A DNA stretch of 64,000 bases from Zoogloeaceae bacterium (GCA_031287525.1 JAITSU010000068.1:27461-91460); one strand, 5' to 3'. Positions 1 to 9,663 are shown, counted from the stretch's first letter. Notes: generated by a model not told the origin, from the sequence alone. Numbers and translations are program-made.

Positions 1-2
1 CC

Positions 3-533
3 GCGACCGTGCTTGACCTGCCTTGCGGGGCGGGGCGTTTCTGGCCGATGTTGCTGGAACAGCCGGAACGCGCGCTGCTTGCGGCAGATAACTCCCAACA
101 CATGCTGGACGTTGCCCTGACCCGGCAGCCCACCGAAATAACCCGGCGCGTCACGACTTTCCAATCTTCCGCTTTCGCCATCGAATTACCCGACGCCGCC
201 GTTGACTGCCTTTTTTGTATGCGTCTTCTGCACCACATTGGAGACGCCCAACATCGTCTGGCGATGCTGCGCGAATTTCATCGCGTCACCCGCGACACGC
301 TGATCGTCTCCTTGTGGGTAGACGGCAATTACAAAGCCTGGAAACGTAAAAAACTCGAAACGACACGCTTCCGTTCAGAAGGCGATCATGCCAATCAAAA
401 CCGCTTCGTGATCGCCAAAACGACGATTGAGACCGAATTTCGTCAGGCAGGATTTCACATCGTCGGTCATTTCGATTTTCTGCCCGGCTACGCCATGTGG
501 CGCGTTTATACCTTACGCAAAACAGGGGCATAA
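3..533 (+). CDS. Class I SAM-dependent methyltransferase, 5'-truncated by window edge
   Basis: The frame is open from the window edge and ends in TAA at 531-533. The first visible residues are the SAM-binding motif I (LDLPCGAGRF), so the true start lies upstream and only the last ~175 residues are present. A second acidic strand (AADNSQHML) and the motif-IV-like stretch DAAVDCLFCMRLLHHI follow, as in the Methyltransf_11 group of Rossmann-fold methyltransferases. The substrate cannot be read from the sequence. Only three bases separate its stop from the start of the phosphoethanolamine transferase gene, so the two are probably co-transcribed, and a role in lipid A or envelope modification is possible but inferred only from that neighbour. 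Confidence 0.8.
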   Translation, partial: ATVLDLPCGAGRFWPMLLEQPERALLAADNSQHMLDVALTRQPTEITRRVTTFQSSAFAIELPDAAVDCLFCMRLLHHIGDAQHRLAMLREFHRVTRDTLIVSLWVDGNYKAWKRKKLETTRFRSEGDHANQNRFVIAKTTIETEFRQAGFHIVGHFDFLPGYAMWRVYTLRKTGA

Positions 534-536
534 ACC

Positions 537-2207
537 ATGCTCAAAAAGACGCTCGCCATTTTACACGCACGCCCTACGCTGAAAAGTGACCGCCTTTTGC
601 TCATCGCCGCGTTTTATCTGGGCTTTTGCCTGAATTTCAGTCTCTGGCGTTACACCGCGACCTATCTTGACATTGACAGTCTGCATACGCTCGCCTTCGC
701 GGTCAGTTTTCCCGTATTGCTGATGGCCACGATTCTGCTGCTCATCAACCTGTTCGCCTGGCCATATCTTGTGAAGCCGATTTTGCTGGCGCTCATCATG
801 ATATCCAGCGTCGCCAATTTCATGATGTTCAATTACGGCGTACTGCTTGACGTAAGCATGATTCAGAATGTTTTTGAAACCGACACGCGCGAAGCCTTTG
901 CGCTGGTGAGCTTCACCGGCATCGTCTGGGTGTTTTTTACAGGCGTTGTTCCGGCGCTGCTGCTCACGCGCCTGAACATACAATACCGCCCCGCCCTGCG
1001 AGAGGCTGGAATCAGGGTGGCGTCCATCCTGTTATGCGGCGTATTGGCATGGGGCATTCTCTCCGTGTTCTACAAGGATTACGCTTCTTTTGGACGAGCG
1101 CATACCGAAATCAAACACTTGATCAGCCCCATCAACTACATTTTCTCGACGGCGCGTTATCTGAAACGCCAGAGCATCGCCTCGCGTGATTTCAAAATCC
1201 TTGACCCTCATCCGAAACTCGCCGCCAGTCACGAAACCTCGGACGAAACCCCGGACGCCGCCCCGCGTGTTCTGGTTCTCGTTATCGGGGAAACCGCGCG
1301 CGCCAGTTCCTTTGCCCTGAATGGCTACGCGAGACCCACCAATCCGCAACTGAGTCAGGAAGAGGTCATCAATTTCAGCAATGTCGCTTCCTGCGGCACG
1401 GCAACCGCCATTTCGCTCCCCTGCATCTTTTCCGCCAAGTCGCGTACAGAATTCTCCAAAGACGCCGAATACAAGGTGCAGAACCTGCTTGACCTTCTGA
1501 AACTGGCGAATTACGACATTCTCTGGCGCGAGAATGACGCTGGCTGCAAAAGCGTCTGCGATCGCGTACCCACCGAAAAAATCACGGTCAATTTACCTTC
1601 CCGCTTTTGCGACGGGCACAACTGCATCGACGAGGCGCTGCTCGAAAACCTTGATGAACATCTCGCCACGCTGACGCGAAACACGGTCATCGTGCTGCAC
1701 GCCATCGGCAGCCACGGTCCCGCCTATTACGAACGTTACCCGGAAGCTTTTCGTCAATTCACGCCGGATTGCCGCATAGCCGACCTGACGCGGTGCAGTC
1801 AGGCGGAAATCATCAACAGCTACGACAACACCATTCTCTACACCGACTTTTTTCTGGCGGAAGCCGTCCGCATGTTGAAACGTTTTCCAAACCTCAAATC
1901 CAGCCTGCTCTATGTTTCCGATCATGGCGAATCTCTGGGTGAAAATGGTCGCTACCTGCATGGGATGCCCTACGCCATCGCCCCGGACAACCAGAAAAAA
2001 GTCCCCATGATTTTCTGGCTGTCAGAAAAACAGGCAAAAGACGACCGTCTGGACGCAAATTGCGTCCGACAACACGCCGCCGAAAACGCCTACTCGCACG
2101 ACAACCTGTTCCATTCCCTGCTGGGTTTGTTGCGGGTCGACGCCAAACCATACGACGACAGGCTGGATATTTTCGGAAGCTGCCGCAAACCCGATACAAC
2201 CCTCTGA
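537..2207 (+). CDS. eptA: Phosphoethanolamine transferase, EptA/sulfatase family
   Basis: 556 aa, the usual size of EptA-type enzymes, which move phosphoethanolamine from phosphatidylethanolamine to lipid A at the periplasmic face of the inner membrane. About five hydrophobic segments occupy residues ~20-180. The sulfatase-like domain follows: VIGETARASSFALNGY carries the metal-binding Glu, SCGTATAISLPC carries the expected nucleophile Thr, and SDHGESLGENGRYLHG carries the Asp-His metal ligands. Several Cys pairs in the soluble domain fit the disulfide-rich EptA fold. It starts with an ATG three bases after the methyltransferase stop. Family assignment is firm; lipid A as acceptor is likely but other acceptors (core heptose, as in EptB/C) are not excluded. 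Confidence 0.87.
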   Translation: MLKKTLAILHARPTLKSDRLLLIAAFYLGFCLNFSLWRYTATYLDIDSLHTLAFAVSFPVLLMATILLLINLFAWPYLVKPILLALIMISSVANFMMFNYGVLLDVSMIQNVFETDTREAFALVSFTGIVWVFFTGVVPALLLTRLNIQYRPALREAGIRVASILLCGVLAWGILSVFYKDYASFGRAHTEIKHLISPINYIFSTARYLKRQSIASRDFKILDPHPKLAASHETSDETPDAAPRVLVLVIGETARASSFALNGYARPTNPQLSQEEVINFSNVASCGTATAISLPCIFSAKSRTEFSKDAEYKVQNLLDLLKLANYDILWRENDAGCKSVCDRVPTEKITVNLPSRFCDGHNCIDEALLENLDEHLATLTRNTVIVLHAIGSHGPAYYERYPEAFRQFTPDCRIADLTRCSQAEIINSYDNTILYTDFFLAEAVRMLKRFPNLKSSLLYVSDHGESLGENGRYLHGMPYAIAPDNQKKVPMIFWLSEKQAKDDRLDANCVRQHAAENAYSHDNLFHSLLGLLRVDAKPYDDRLDIFGSCRKPDTTL

Positions 2208-2230
2208 AGAACGGCGAAGTCGCGGCGAAC

Positions 2231-3028
2231 TTACCGGATATCCCAACGCTCCACATGCATGGAAACGCCGCAAAGCCTTGCGATGGTGTGACGCACACGC
2301 GCGGGATCGCCGCTGGTCGCCAGTTGTAATTGACCGTGACCGCCCAAACCGGCTTCGCTCATCAGGCGGCGCTCTACCTGTCGCGCTACGGCTTCGCCGG
2401 TGTCGACGAGGGTGACGCCGCTGGGCAGGCGGGCGGCGATGCCTTCTTTCACCCAGGGGTAATGGGTGCAGCCCAGTACCACGACATCGACTCCGGCATG
2501 CGCCAGAGGGGGAACGTAGGTATCCAGCAGACGCTCTACGCTGGCGCTTTGCGGACCTTCGGTTTCGATGGCTTCCGCCAGCCCCGGACAAGCTTGCGGC
2601 AGAACGGTGAGGTGATGGGCATAGGTTTTGACCAGATGGGCGAAGCGTTGGCTTGTCAGTGTGCGGGTGGTCGCCAACACGCCGAGGACGCCGCTTTTGG
2701 TCAGCGCCGCTGCCGGTTTGACGGCGGGTTCCAGCGCCACGACGGGTTTGGGAATTGACGCCCGAACCAACTCGGCGGCGGCGGCGGTGGCGGTATTGCA
2801 GGCGACGACAACGGCTTTCGCCCCGCGCGCGGCTAGCGCCGCCGCAATCGCCTGGCTACGCGCTTGAATGAAGGATTCGGGTTTGTCGCCGTAGGGCAGA
2901 TGGCGGGTGTCGGCAAAGTAGATAAAATCTTCACCCGGCAGCCGCGCCCGCAACGCTTGCAGGACGGTCAACCCGCCCAGGCCGGAGTCGAAAACGCCGA
3001 TGGGCTGATGAGCGAGCGGGGGATTCAT
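2231..3028 (-). CDS. murI: Glutamate racemase
   Basis: 265 aa. Cytoplasmic racemase making D-glutamate for peptidoglycan. Diagnostic motifs are present: PIGVFDSGLGGLTVL near the N-terminus, the first catalytic Cys in VVVACNTATAAAAE, and the second in VVLGCTHYPWVKEG. It reads convergently towards the phosphoethanolamine transferase gene with a 23-bp gap, and lies about 60 bp downstream of rpoD on the same strand, so it may be read at the end of the rpsU-dnaG-rpoD transcript. Start is the ATG at 3026-3028, giving a normal family N-terminus. Confidence 0.93.
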   Translation of the reverse strand: MNPPLAHQPIGVFDSGLGGLTVLQALRARLPGEDFIYFADTRHLPYGDKPESFIQARSQAIAAALAARGAKAVVVACNTATAAAAELVRASIPKPVVALEPAVKPAAALTKSGVLGVLATTRTLTSQRFAHLVKTYAHHLTVLPQACPGLAEAIETEGPQSASVERLLDTYVPPLAHAGVDVVVLGCTHYPWVKEGIAARLPSGVTLVDTGEAVARQVERRLMSEAGLGGHGQLQLATSGDPARVRHTIARLCGVSMHVERWDIR

Positions 3029-3089
3029 GATTCAGGAATCAAAGGCAATGCGGACAATAGCGGTTTTGATCCCTGTCCCCTGATCCCTG

Positions 3090-5504
3090 TCAGCTATTGT
3101 TCGGATCGACAAAGCTACGCAGCTTGTCGGAACGGGTTGGGTGACGCAGCTTGCGTAACGCCTTGGCTTCTATTTGCCGGATGCGCTCGCGGGTGACATC
3201 GAACTGTTTGCCGACTTCTTCCAGCGTGTGGTCGGTGTTCATTTCGATGCCGAAACGCATCCGCAAGACCTTGGCTTCGCGCGGCGTCAGGGTGTCGAGA
3301 ATTTCTGCCGTGACTTCGCGCAGGCTGGAATACATGGCGGCTTCCGCCGGAGCGAGCGTGGCGGTGTCTTCGATGAAATCGCCCAGATGGGAATCGTCGT
3401 CGTCACCAATCGGCGTTTCCATGGAGATTGGCTCCTTGGAAATTTTCATGATTTTCCGCACCTTGTCTTCGGGCATTTCCATGCGCTCCGCCAGGGTCGC
3501 GGGGTCAGGCTCCAGGCCGGTTTCCTGCAAAATCTGGCGGCTGATGCGGTTCATCTTGTTGATGGTTTCGATCATATGCACCGGAATGCGGATGGTACGC
3601 GCCTGGTCGGCAATCGAGCGGGTAATCGCCTGACGAATCCACCAGGTGGCGTAGGTGGAAAACTTGTAGCCGCGCCGGTATTCAAATTTATCCACGGCTT
3701 TCATCAAGCCGATGTTGCCTTCCTGAATCAAATCAAGGAATTGCAGCCCGCGATTGGTGTATTTTTTGGCGATGGAAATGACCAGGCGCAGGTTGGCTTC
3801 GGTCATTTCGCGCTTGGCGCGACGCGCCTTGGCTTCGCCGCTGCTCATTTGCTTGTAGATGTCCTTCAATTCTTTGAGGGACAGCCCCAAACGGTTTTGC
3901 AGGTCGATGAGCTTTTGTTGCTCCTCGCGGATATTGGGCGCGTTGCGCCCCAGAATGGCGGCATAGCTCTTGGGACCTTTGGGCGCGGCGTCGATTTCGC
4001 CATCCACCCATTGCAGATTGGTTTCGTTGCCGGGAAAGCTCTTGATGAAGTAGGCGCGCGGCATTCGCACCTTGTCTACGCAGAGGCGCTGAATGTTGCG
4101 CTCGGATTCGCGCACGCCTTCGACCATGCCGCGCACACTGTCGCAGAAACGCTCAATGGTGCGCGAGGTGAAACGGATATTCAGCAGTTCATCGCTGATT
4201 TGCTGTTGCAGCCCGATGTAAATTTTGTGCTGCGAACCCTTGCTGTGCAAGGCTTTCAGCATTTTGGCGTAATTATCCCGAATCGTGTTGAAATGTTCCA
4301 GCGCGTCGGCTTTCAGTTGGGCGAGCGATGCGGAAGCGGCGCGGCTTTCGGCTTCTTCGTCCGTTTCTTCGTCGGCGGACTCGCCTTCTTCGGCTTCGGC
4401 GTCTTCGTCCCCGATTTCTTCGGCAGCCTGCTTCTCTTCTTCGGTGGGCGCGTCGGGATCAATCAGACCATCCACCAGTTCGTCGATACGGACTTCATCT
4501 CTTTCCACCTTCTCCGCCATTTCCAGAATTTCGGCGATGGTGCTGGGACAGGCGGAAATCGCCTGCACCATGTGTTTCAGACCTTCTTCGATACGCTTGG
4601 CAATTTCGATTTCGCCTTCGCGCGTGAGCAAATCCACAGAACCCATTTCGCGCATGTACATCCGCACAGGGTCGGTGGTGCGACCGAATTCGGAATCAAC
4701 GGTGGAGAGCGCCTGTTCGGCTTCTTCTTCCACTTCCTCGTCGTCACTCGTGGCGGCGGGCGCGTCGGACATCAGCATTTCTTCGGCGGCGGGCGCTTCG
4801 TCGAACACCTTGATGCCCATGTCGCTGAACGTGCTGATGATGGATTCGATCTGCTCGGCGTCAACCACGTCATCGGGCAAATGGTCGTTGATTTCGGCGT
4901 AGGTCAGATAGCCCCGTTCTTTACCCAGTTTAATCAGGGCTTTGAGGCGCATCTTGCGTGTTTCAACGTCGATTTCCGGTTGCGCGGCGGCAGCGACGGC
5001 GCTGGCGTGAAGCAGCTTTTCGGCGGCCTTGTTCCTGGCTTTGCTCACGCGAGCTTTGGGCGTTGCCTTCGCGGCATCCACCGTTGCGGGTTCTGCTTTT
5101 GCGGGTTCTTCCTTCGCAAGTTCCGCCTTCGCGGTTTTTGACTTTGCGGTTGCCACCTTCGCGGACGCCGCTTTCGCGGTCTCTGCCTTCGCGGTCTCTG
5201 CCTTTGCGGATTTTGCCTTCACCGTTTCCGCTTTTGCGGCTTCCCCCTTTGCGGGCGCTGTTTTTGATGTCTTTGATTTCGCGGTTGCCCCCTTCGCAGG
5301 CGCCGCTTTCGTGGTCTCTGCCTTCGCGGTCTCTACCTTCGCGGGTTTTGCCTTCACCGCTTCCGCCTTTGCGGGCACCACCTTTGCGGGCGCGGTCTTT
5401 GATGTTTTTGATTTCGCGGTTGCCACCTTCGCAGGCGCCGCTTTCGCGGATGTTGCTTTCGCGGATACTGACTTCGCTGTTTCTTTGCTCTTGTCTTTAG
5501 CCAT
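3090..5504 (-). CDS. rpoD: RNA polymerase primary sigma factor RpoD (sigma-70) with long Ala/Lys-rich N-terminal tail
   Basis: 804 aa, against 613 in E. coli. Residues ~1-165 are a low-complexity tail of degenerate pentapeptides ([15 protein letters not shown] types) resembling histone H1 tails. Region 1.1 follows ([18 protein letters not shown]), then an acidic stretch, region 1.2 ([20 protein letters not shown]), a non-conserved insertion, region 2 with the -10 melting helix ([20 protein letters not shown]), region 3, and region 4 with the -35 helix-turn-helix ([20 protein letters not shown]). Last gene of the rpsU-yqeY-dnaG-rpoD cluster. Lys/Ala-rich RpoD N-termini are known in Betaproteobacteria; the length and repeat regularity here are notable. 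Confidence 0.97.
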   Translation of the reverse strand: MAKDKSKETAKSVSAKATSAKAAPAKVATAKSKTSKTAPAKVVPAKAEAVKAKPAKVETAKAETTKAAPAKGATAKSKTSKTAPAKGEAAKAETVKAKSAKAETAKAETAKAASAKVATAKSKTAKAELAKEEPAKAEPATVDAAKATPKARVSKARNKAAEKLLHASAVAAAAQPEIDVETRKMRLKALIKLGKERGYLTYAEINDHLPDDVVDAEQIESIISTFSDMGIKVFDEAPAAEEMLMSDAPAATSDDEEVEEEAEQALSTVDSEFGRTTDPVRMYMREMGSVDLLTREGEIEIAKRIEEGLKHMVQAISACPSTIAEILEMAEKVERDEVRIDELVDGLIDPDAPTEEEKQAAEEIGDEDAEAEEGESADEETDEEAESRAASASLAQLKADALEHFNTIRDNYAKMLKALHSKGSQHKIYIGLQQQISDELLNIRFTSRTIERFCDSVRGMVEGVRESERNIQRLCVDKVRMPRAYFIKSFPGNETNLQWVDGEIDAAPKGPKSYAAILGRNAPNIREEQQKLIDLQNRLGLSLKELKDIYKQMSSGEAKARRAKREMTEANLRLVISIAKKYTNRGLQFLDLIQEGNIGLMKAVDKFEYRRGYKFSTYATWWIRQAITRSIADQARTIRIPVHMIETINKMNRISRQILQETGLEPDPATLAERMEMPEDKVRKIMKISKEPISMETPIGDDDDSHLGDFIEDTATLAPAEAAMYSSLREVTAEILDTLTPREAKVLRMRFGIEMNTDHTLEEVGKQFDVTRERIRQIEAKALRKLRHPTRSDKLRSFVDPNNS

Positions 5505-5555
5505 GACGCCCTGCTCTATTTTCTGGTGACGAAATTAGGGAAACTGGTAAGTCTA

Positions 5556-7316
5556 TCACAATTCGGAATTTTGTTTTCGGGCGAGGAGCGCGAGATAGCG
5601 TTCCTTCTCTTCCGCGCTCATGCCTTTCGAGTCAAATTGCCGTACCTGTACCTGCAAACGCTCAAATTCAGCCTTGTAACCGACCATTTGTAATTTCGCT
5701 AACGCGGCCTTGAATTCTTCGTCGTCCTCTTTTGTGCGCTCATCCTGTTTCAGGTTAATGAGTTCTCCTGCCAAAGCGTCAAATTCGCGCTCCTGCGCGT
5801 CGCCGCGCAGTTGCTCGCGCAATTGCGCGTAACTGGGCGCGGGCGGGAGTCGAGCGAGACTTCCCGCGATGGTTTCCAACATCCTGCGTTCTGTACAGAC
5901 GGGAAGTTGTTCCAGCGGCACTTTTGCCGCGAGTTCCGGTTTTTGCAGTACATGACGCAACAAATTACGCGCCAGCATTGGCGCATGGCGCGGCGCTTTC
6001 GGCGGGGCGGGCGGCGCGTAACTGCGAATCCCGCAAAGACGTTCCACCTCTCTTTTCTCAAGACCGCTGGCTTCCGCCAGGCGATTGACCAGTTGCAGGC
6101 GCAAAACCGGCGCCGCCAGCCGGTTCAACAAGGGTTTCGCTTCGACCACCAGATTCGCCTTACCTTCCGAAGTGGTCAAATCACAGCGCGTTCCCAATTC
6201 GCGCAGCAGAAAATCAGATAAAGGCGTTGCCTGCGTCATCAATCGACGAAAGGTGTCTTTGCCCTGGGCGCGAATAAAACTGTCGGGGTCTTCCGGTTCC
6301 GGCAGAAAGGCGAAAGCGATGGTTTTGTTGTCCGGCAGGCTTTCCAGCGTATTTTCCAGCGCCCGCCATGCCGCCTTGCGTCCGGCGGCGTCGCCATCAA
6401 AACAGAACACAACGCGATCGACCTGCCGCAGCAGTTTTTGTACATGCATGGGCGTGGTCGCCGTGCCCAGTGTGGCGACGGCATTACCGACGCCGTGCTG
6501 CGACAATGCCACGACATCCATATAGCCTTCGACCACGATGGCGCAGTTTTCTTCCCGCAACGCCTGTCGCGCCTGCGGCAAGCCGAACAGTTCGTGTCCC
6601 TTTTCAAACAGCGGCGTTTCCGGTGAATTCAAATATTTGGGTTCGCCCTGCCCCAACACGCGCCCGCCAAAACCGATGACCTCGCCCTTGGCATTCACAA
6701 TGGGAAACATGACGCGATCACGAAAACGGTCGTAGCGCCGCCCCGCCTCGTTTTCCAGCACCAAACCCGTCGCCAGCATGTCCGCGCCGTTGTAATCGTC
6801 GGGAAAGACTTCCTGCAAGGATTGCCAGCCTTCCGGCGCGTAGCCGATGCCGAAACGGGCGGCGACTTCGCCGCTCAGCCCACGGTTTTTCAGGTAGGCA
6901 ATCGCCTTGTCGCTTTTTTTCAGGGCGTCCTTGTAAAACACCCGCGCCCGCGCCATGCGCTCGCTCAACTGCCGCAAGCGTCCGAACTGCGCGCCGCCCT
7001 GCCCTGCCGCGCCTTTATCGAAGCGTTCTTCGGGGACTGGCATCCCCACCGAAGCGGCCAGTTCCTTGATGGCTTCTACGAAGCCAAGCCCTTGATATTC
7101 CATCAGAAAACCGATGGCAGTGCCATGCGCGCCGCAACCGAAGCAGTGATAAAACTGCTTCGTCGGGCTGACGGTGAAGGAAGGGGTTTTTTCGTTATGA
7201 AACGGACAACAGGCGGACAAATTCGCGCCCGCCTTTTTGAGATGCACATGCTTGTCGATCAGGTCGACAATATCGACCCTGGCGAGCAAATCCTGGATAA
7301 AGGATTCAGGAATCAT
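5556..7316 (-). CDS. dnaG: DNA primase
   Basis: 586 aa, standard length. Makes RNA primers at the replication fork. The N-terminal zinc-binding domain is visible at residues ~36-62 (CPFHNEKTPSF ... FYHCFGCGAHG). The TOPRIM catalytic core holds the Glu of IVVEGYMDVVAL and the DGD motif in VVFCFDGDAAGRKAA. The C-terminal ~140 residues are the helicase-binding region. Lies between yqeY (24-bp gap) and rpoD (51-bp gap) in the macromolecular-synthesis operon, where an upstream terminator after rpsU is expected to limit its expression. Confidence 0.96.
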   Translation of the reverse strand: MIPESFIQDLLARVDIVDLIDKHVHLKKAGANLSACCPFHNEKTPSFTVSPTKQFYHCFGCGAHGTAIGFLMEYQGLGFVEAIKELAASVGMPVPEERFDKGAAGQGGAQFGRLRQLSERMARARVFYKDALKKSDKAIAYLKNRGLSGEVAARFGIGYAPEGWQSLQEVFPDDYNGADMLATGLVLENEAGRRYDRFRDRVMFPIVNAKGEVIGFGGRVLGQGEPKYLNSPETPLFEKGHELFGLPQARQALREENCAIVVEGYMDVVALSQHGVGNAVATLGTATTPMHVQKLLRQVDRVVFCFDGDAAGRKAAWRALENTLESLPDNKTIAFAFLPEPEDPDSFIRAQGKDTFRRLMTQATPLSDFLLRELGTRCDLTTSEGKANLVVEAKPLLNRLAAPVLRLQLVNRLAEASGLEKREVERLCGIRSYAPPAPPKAPRHAPMLARNLLRHVLQKPELAAKVPLEQLPVCTERRMLETIAGSLARLPPAPSYAQLREQLRGDAQEREFDALAGELINLKQDERTKEDDEEFKAALAKLQMVGYKAEFERLQVQVRQFDSKGMSAEEKERYLALLARKQNSEL

Positions 7317-7340
7317 GCCGAAGGCAACCCGAATGCAAAA

Positions 7341-7784
7341 TCACTCCAAACGCGCCTTGACCAGCTTTGAAACCAGTGTCATGTCCGCCTTGCCCGCCAG
7401 TTGCGGTTTCAGAACCGCCATCAGCTTGCCCATGTCGGCAGCTTTGGCAGCGCCGGTAGCGGCAACAGCCGCGTCAATGGCGGCGGCAATCGCCGCTTCA
7501 CCCAGCTTTTCCGGCAGGTAGGCGTTCAGGGTGTCGATTTCGGCGCTTTCCTTGTCCGCCAAATCCATGCGCCCCGCCGCCGTGAACTGGGCGAGGCTGT
7601 CCTTCCTTTGTTTAATCATTTTGTCGATGACGGCGGCAATACCCGCGTCGTCGAGTTCAATGCGCTCGTCCACCTCTTTCCGCCGCATCTCCGACATCAA
7701 CAGGCGAATCGCGCCCAGACGCGCGGTTTCTTTGGCTTTCAAGGCTGTTTTCATATCATCCTGAATGCGGGATCTCAGACTCAT
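7341..7784 (-). CDS. yqeY: GatB/YqeY domain-containing protein
   Basis: 147 aa, the full length of the stand-alone YqeY family. It starts MSLRSRIQDDMKTALKAKET and contains the conserved RLGAIRLLMSEMRRKEVD stretch and a C-terminal GKLMAVLKPQLAGKADM segment typical of the GatB-YqeY fold. The family resembles the tail of the amidotransferase subunit GatB and is thought to bind tRNA, but its role is not established. Position between rpsU and dnaG is the common arrangement in many Proteobacteria. Confidence 0.9.
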   Translation of the reverse strand: MSLRSRIQDDMKTALKAKETARLGAIRLLMSEMRRKEVDERIELDDAGIAAVIDKMIKQRKDSLAQFTAAGRMDLADKESAEIDTLNAYLPEKLGEAAIAAAIDAAVAATGAAKAADMGKLMAVLKPQLAGKADMTLVSKLVKARLE

Positions 7785-7826
7785 GGCTCACTCCAAAAGA
7801 TTTATTTTAACGACAATATACAAATG

Positions 7827-7859
7827 CAAAAAGCCGCCTGTCAAACGACGGGCGGCCTT
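7827..7859 (-). terminator. Rho-independent terminator between rpsU and yqeY-dnaG-rpoD
   Basis: Read on the minus strand the sequence forms a GCCGCC/GGCGGC stem closed by extra A-T/G pairs with a loop of ~12 bases, followed by TTTTTG. It lies just after the rpsU stop and before yqeY. In E. coli a partial terminator at the same place makes rpsU much more abundant than dnaG; the same role is inferred here. Confidence 0.75.
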
Positions 7860-7882
7860 GCGCTTGGCATAAACCGTGCTAA

Positions 7883-8095
7883 TCAGTACAGTTTCGGCGG
7901 CAGGGTCATGCTGCGCAGGCGCTTGTGCTGGCGTTTGACAGCGGCGGCAGCCTTGCGTTTTCTTTCGGCGGTGGGTTTTTCGTAAAACTCACGGGCGCGC
8001 AACTCGGTCAGCAGACCTGTTTTTTCAACTGCGCGTTTGAAACGGCGGATCGCTACTTCAAAAGGTTCGTTTTCCTTGACGCGAATGCTGGGCAT
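7883..8095 (-). CDS. rpsU: 30S ribosomal protein S21
   Basis: 70 aa, full length. Begins [20 protein letters not shown] and ends in the basic tail typical of bS21 ([19 protein letters not shown]). The ribosome binding site is AAGGAGGTGATTGA directly before the ATG, complementary to almost the whole 16S anti-Shine-Dalgarno tail. First gene of the rpsU-yqeY-dnaG-rpoD cluster. Confidence 0.97.
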   Translation of the reverse strand: MPSIRVKENEPFEVAIRRFKRAVEKTGLLTELRAREFYEKPTAERKRKAAAAVKRQHKRLRSMTLPPKLY

Positions 8096-8110
8096 TCAAT
8101 CACCTCCTTT
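8096..8110 (-). promoter_or_regulatory. Near-perfect Shine-Dalgarno of rpsU
   Basis: On the minus strand the bases before the rpsU ATG read AAAGGAGGTGATTGA, an extended match to the 16S rRNA 3' end, with about seven bases between GGAGG and the start codon. Much stronger than other ribosome binding sites in this window, fitting an abundant ribosomal protein. Confidence 0.8.
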
Positions 8111-8170
8111 CGGTCGGGCAGCGTCGCTTGCCCATAAATTCAGATTTCGTCTATTGGACGAAAGCGCGCG

Positions 8171-8176
8171 ATTATA
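8171..8176 (-). promoter_or_regulatory. Candidate -10 box for rpsU operon
   Basis: A consensus TATAAT lies on the minus strand at the truA stop codon, about 75 bases before the rpsU start. No good -35 hexamer is visible 16-18 bases upstream (best is TCCTGA), so this is a candidate only. Confidence 0.4.
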
Positions 8177-8981
8177 CAGGAAAAAGTTGAAAGTCAGGAA
8201 TTTCCGCAACAATTTCAGGAATCGCCAGCGCAGGGTCGTAAACCGGCCCCTGAAAATACAGACCATCTGGCGGAAATGTCGGCGCAGCCAGCGCGCGATT
8301 ACGGCTTGCCAGCACCTCGCGCAAATGTTCCGGCGACCACGCGCCCTTGCCGACATAGACCAGCGAACCGACCAGATTGCGTACCATGTGATGCAAAAAG
8401 GCGCTCGCCTCGAAATCGAAGGCAAAGACAACGCCCGTCGCATGGTGCGCCTGCCGTATTTCGGCGCGAGTCAACAGCTTGACGGGGCTTTTCGCCTGAC
8501 AGCCCGCCGCCCGAAAAGCGGAAAAATCGTGTTCGCCCACCAGACATTGCGCCGCCGCGCGCATGGCGTCCAGCGCCAGCGGCGCGTGAAACCACCCTAC
8601 CCTGCCCGCCAACAGACCGGGACGTTGCGGACGATTAACAAGCCAATAGCGGTAACGGCGACGATAAGCAGAGTAACGGGCGTGGAATTGCGCATTCACT
8701 TCTTTCGCCCAAAGCACTGCCACACTGGGCGGCAACAGGGCATTGACGCCGCGCACCCAGGCGGTCAAAGGTCGGGACGCCGAGGTGTCGAAGTGGACGA
8801 CTTGGGCGCTGGCGTGCACGCCGGTATCGGTGCGACCGGCGCAAAGCACACCAAGCGGATGGTCGGCAATCTGCGTCAGGGCGTCTTCCAGCGCCGCTTG
8901 CACACTGGACAGGTCTTTTTGTCGCTGCCAGCCATGAAAGGCGCGACCGTCGTATTCCAGCCCCAGGGCGATGCGCGTCAC
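8172..8981 (-). CDS. truA: tRNA pseudouridine synthase A
   Basis: 269 aa from the GTG at 8979-8981. Converts U38-40 of the tRNA anticodon stem-loop to pseudouridine. The catalytic Asp lies in CAGRTDTGVHASAQVVHF and the conserved N-terminal strand is RIALGLEYDGRAFHGW. An open frame extends 41 codons upstream, but that part is inside the preceding gene and unlike the family; the GTG start overlaps the upstream TGA by four bases (GTGA), a normal translational-coupling arrangement. Follows fimV as in other Betaproteobacteria. Confidence 0.95.
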   Translation of the reverse strand: MTRIALGLEYDGRAFHGWQRQKDLSSVQAALEDALTQIADHPLGVLCAGRTDTGVHASAQVVHFDTSASRPLTAWVRGVNALLPPSVAVLWAKEVNAQFHARYSAYRRRYRYWLVNRPQRPGLLAGRVGWFHAPLALDAMRAAAQCLVGEHDFSAFRAAGCQAKSPVKLLTRAEIRQAHHATGVVFAFDFEASAFLHHMVRNLVGSLVYVGKGAWSPEHLREVLASRNRALAAPTFPPDGLYFQGPVYDPALAIPEIVAEIPDFQLFPV

Positions 8982-9580
8982 AACAAGGCTCCCGTCAGTA
9001 ACAGGGCGGCAAACAACACTGCCAGCCCGTCGCGTCCGCGCCAGAGCGGCAGGTTGATGCGTACCGGCGCGGGTGTTTGCGGGACATCGGTCGGCGTCAG
9101 CCATTGTTTCCAGCTTTGCGCGGGCAGGTTTTCCATGTATTCGAGCACCAATGAGAGCCGCACCACACTTTTATCCACCGGCAGCCCCAGATGGCGGCAA
9201 GGTTGCAGCAGAAACCACAAACCGCCCATCAACGCCGGATGCGACAGCGGCGCCAACAACCACGCCAGCGAACCCAGAAACACCACAAGGCGCAGGACAT
9301 GCAGCGCGGCTTCCGCCATGCCCTCGAAGGTCGGCAACCAAGCTACGCCGCCCGGATTCTCGCCCGGCACGCCGTAGGCGAACACCAGAAAAAGGACGAG
9401 CAGCAAAATGCGGGTACGCAGAAAGAGTCGCCACCAGTGCTGGCGCGTTTGCTCACCCGCCAGCAGCAGACAGCCCGCCGCAAGCCCCAGCGTCGATAAT
9501 GCCGCCACTTGCAGAAAAACCGCCAGCAAGAGCCAGAGCAGCAGACGGGCAGCGGGATGCAGGAAGGGAAATTCCGTCAT
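8978..9580 (-). CDS. CbiQ/ECF T-component-like membrane protein
   Basis: 200 aa from the ATG at 9578-9580. Four or five hydrophobic segments are visible in residues ~10-130, followed by LVLEYMENLPAQSWKQW and a C-terminal hydrophobic helix. Size, membrane topology and position between fimV and truA resemble betaproteobacterial proteins annotated as energy-coupling-factor transmembrane (CbiQ-type) proteins. No ATPase or substrate-binding S-component gene is adjacent, so transport function is uncertain. A longer start at 9598 (TTG) would run into the fimV terminator and is less likely. Confidence 0.5.
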   Translation of the reverse strand: MTEFPFLHPAARLLLWLLLAVFLQVAALSTLGLAAGCLLLAGEQTRQHWWRLFLRTRILLLVLFLVFAYGVPGENPGGVAWLPTFEGMAEAALHVLRLVVFLGSLAWLLAPLSHPALMGGLWFLLQPCRHLGLPVDKSVVRLSLVLEYMENLPAQSWKQWLTPTDVPQTPAPVRINLPLWRGRDGLAVLFAALLLTGALL

Positions 9581-9595
9581 TAAAGCCAATATTGA

Positions 9596-9628
9596 CAAAA
9601 ACGCCCCTCGTGTTTGGCGAGGGGCGGA
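9596..9628 (-). terminator. Rho-independent terminator after fimV
   Basis: Minus strand: CGCCCCTCG stem, seven-base loop, CGAGGGGCG, then TTTTTGTC. The stem is nine perfect pairs. It separates the two fimV-family genes from the CbiQ-like and truA genes. Confidence 0.85.
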
Positions 9629-9663
9629 TTATGCAGCGACAAATTGCCACCGAAAAACAGAGG

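Noticed and set aside
3053..3099. Inverted repeat AACAATAGC/GCTATTGT across the rpoD stop as a terminator
   Set aside because: The stem is AT-rich, the loop is ~30 bases and there is no T run; likely chance or linked to the CTGTCCC repeats.
3174..5141. Long plus-strand open frame (655 codons) over rpoD
   Set aside because: It is the mirror of the rpoD coding region: composition is Phe/Gly/His-rich with no domain, and rpoD is certain. The same applies to the long open frames opposite fimV, asd, leuB, amiC and ileS.
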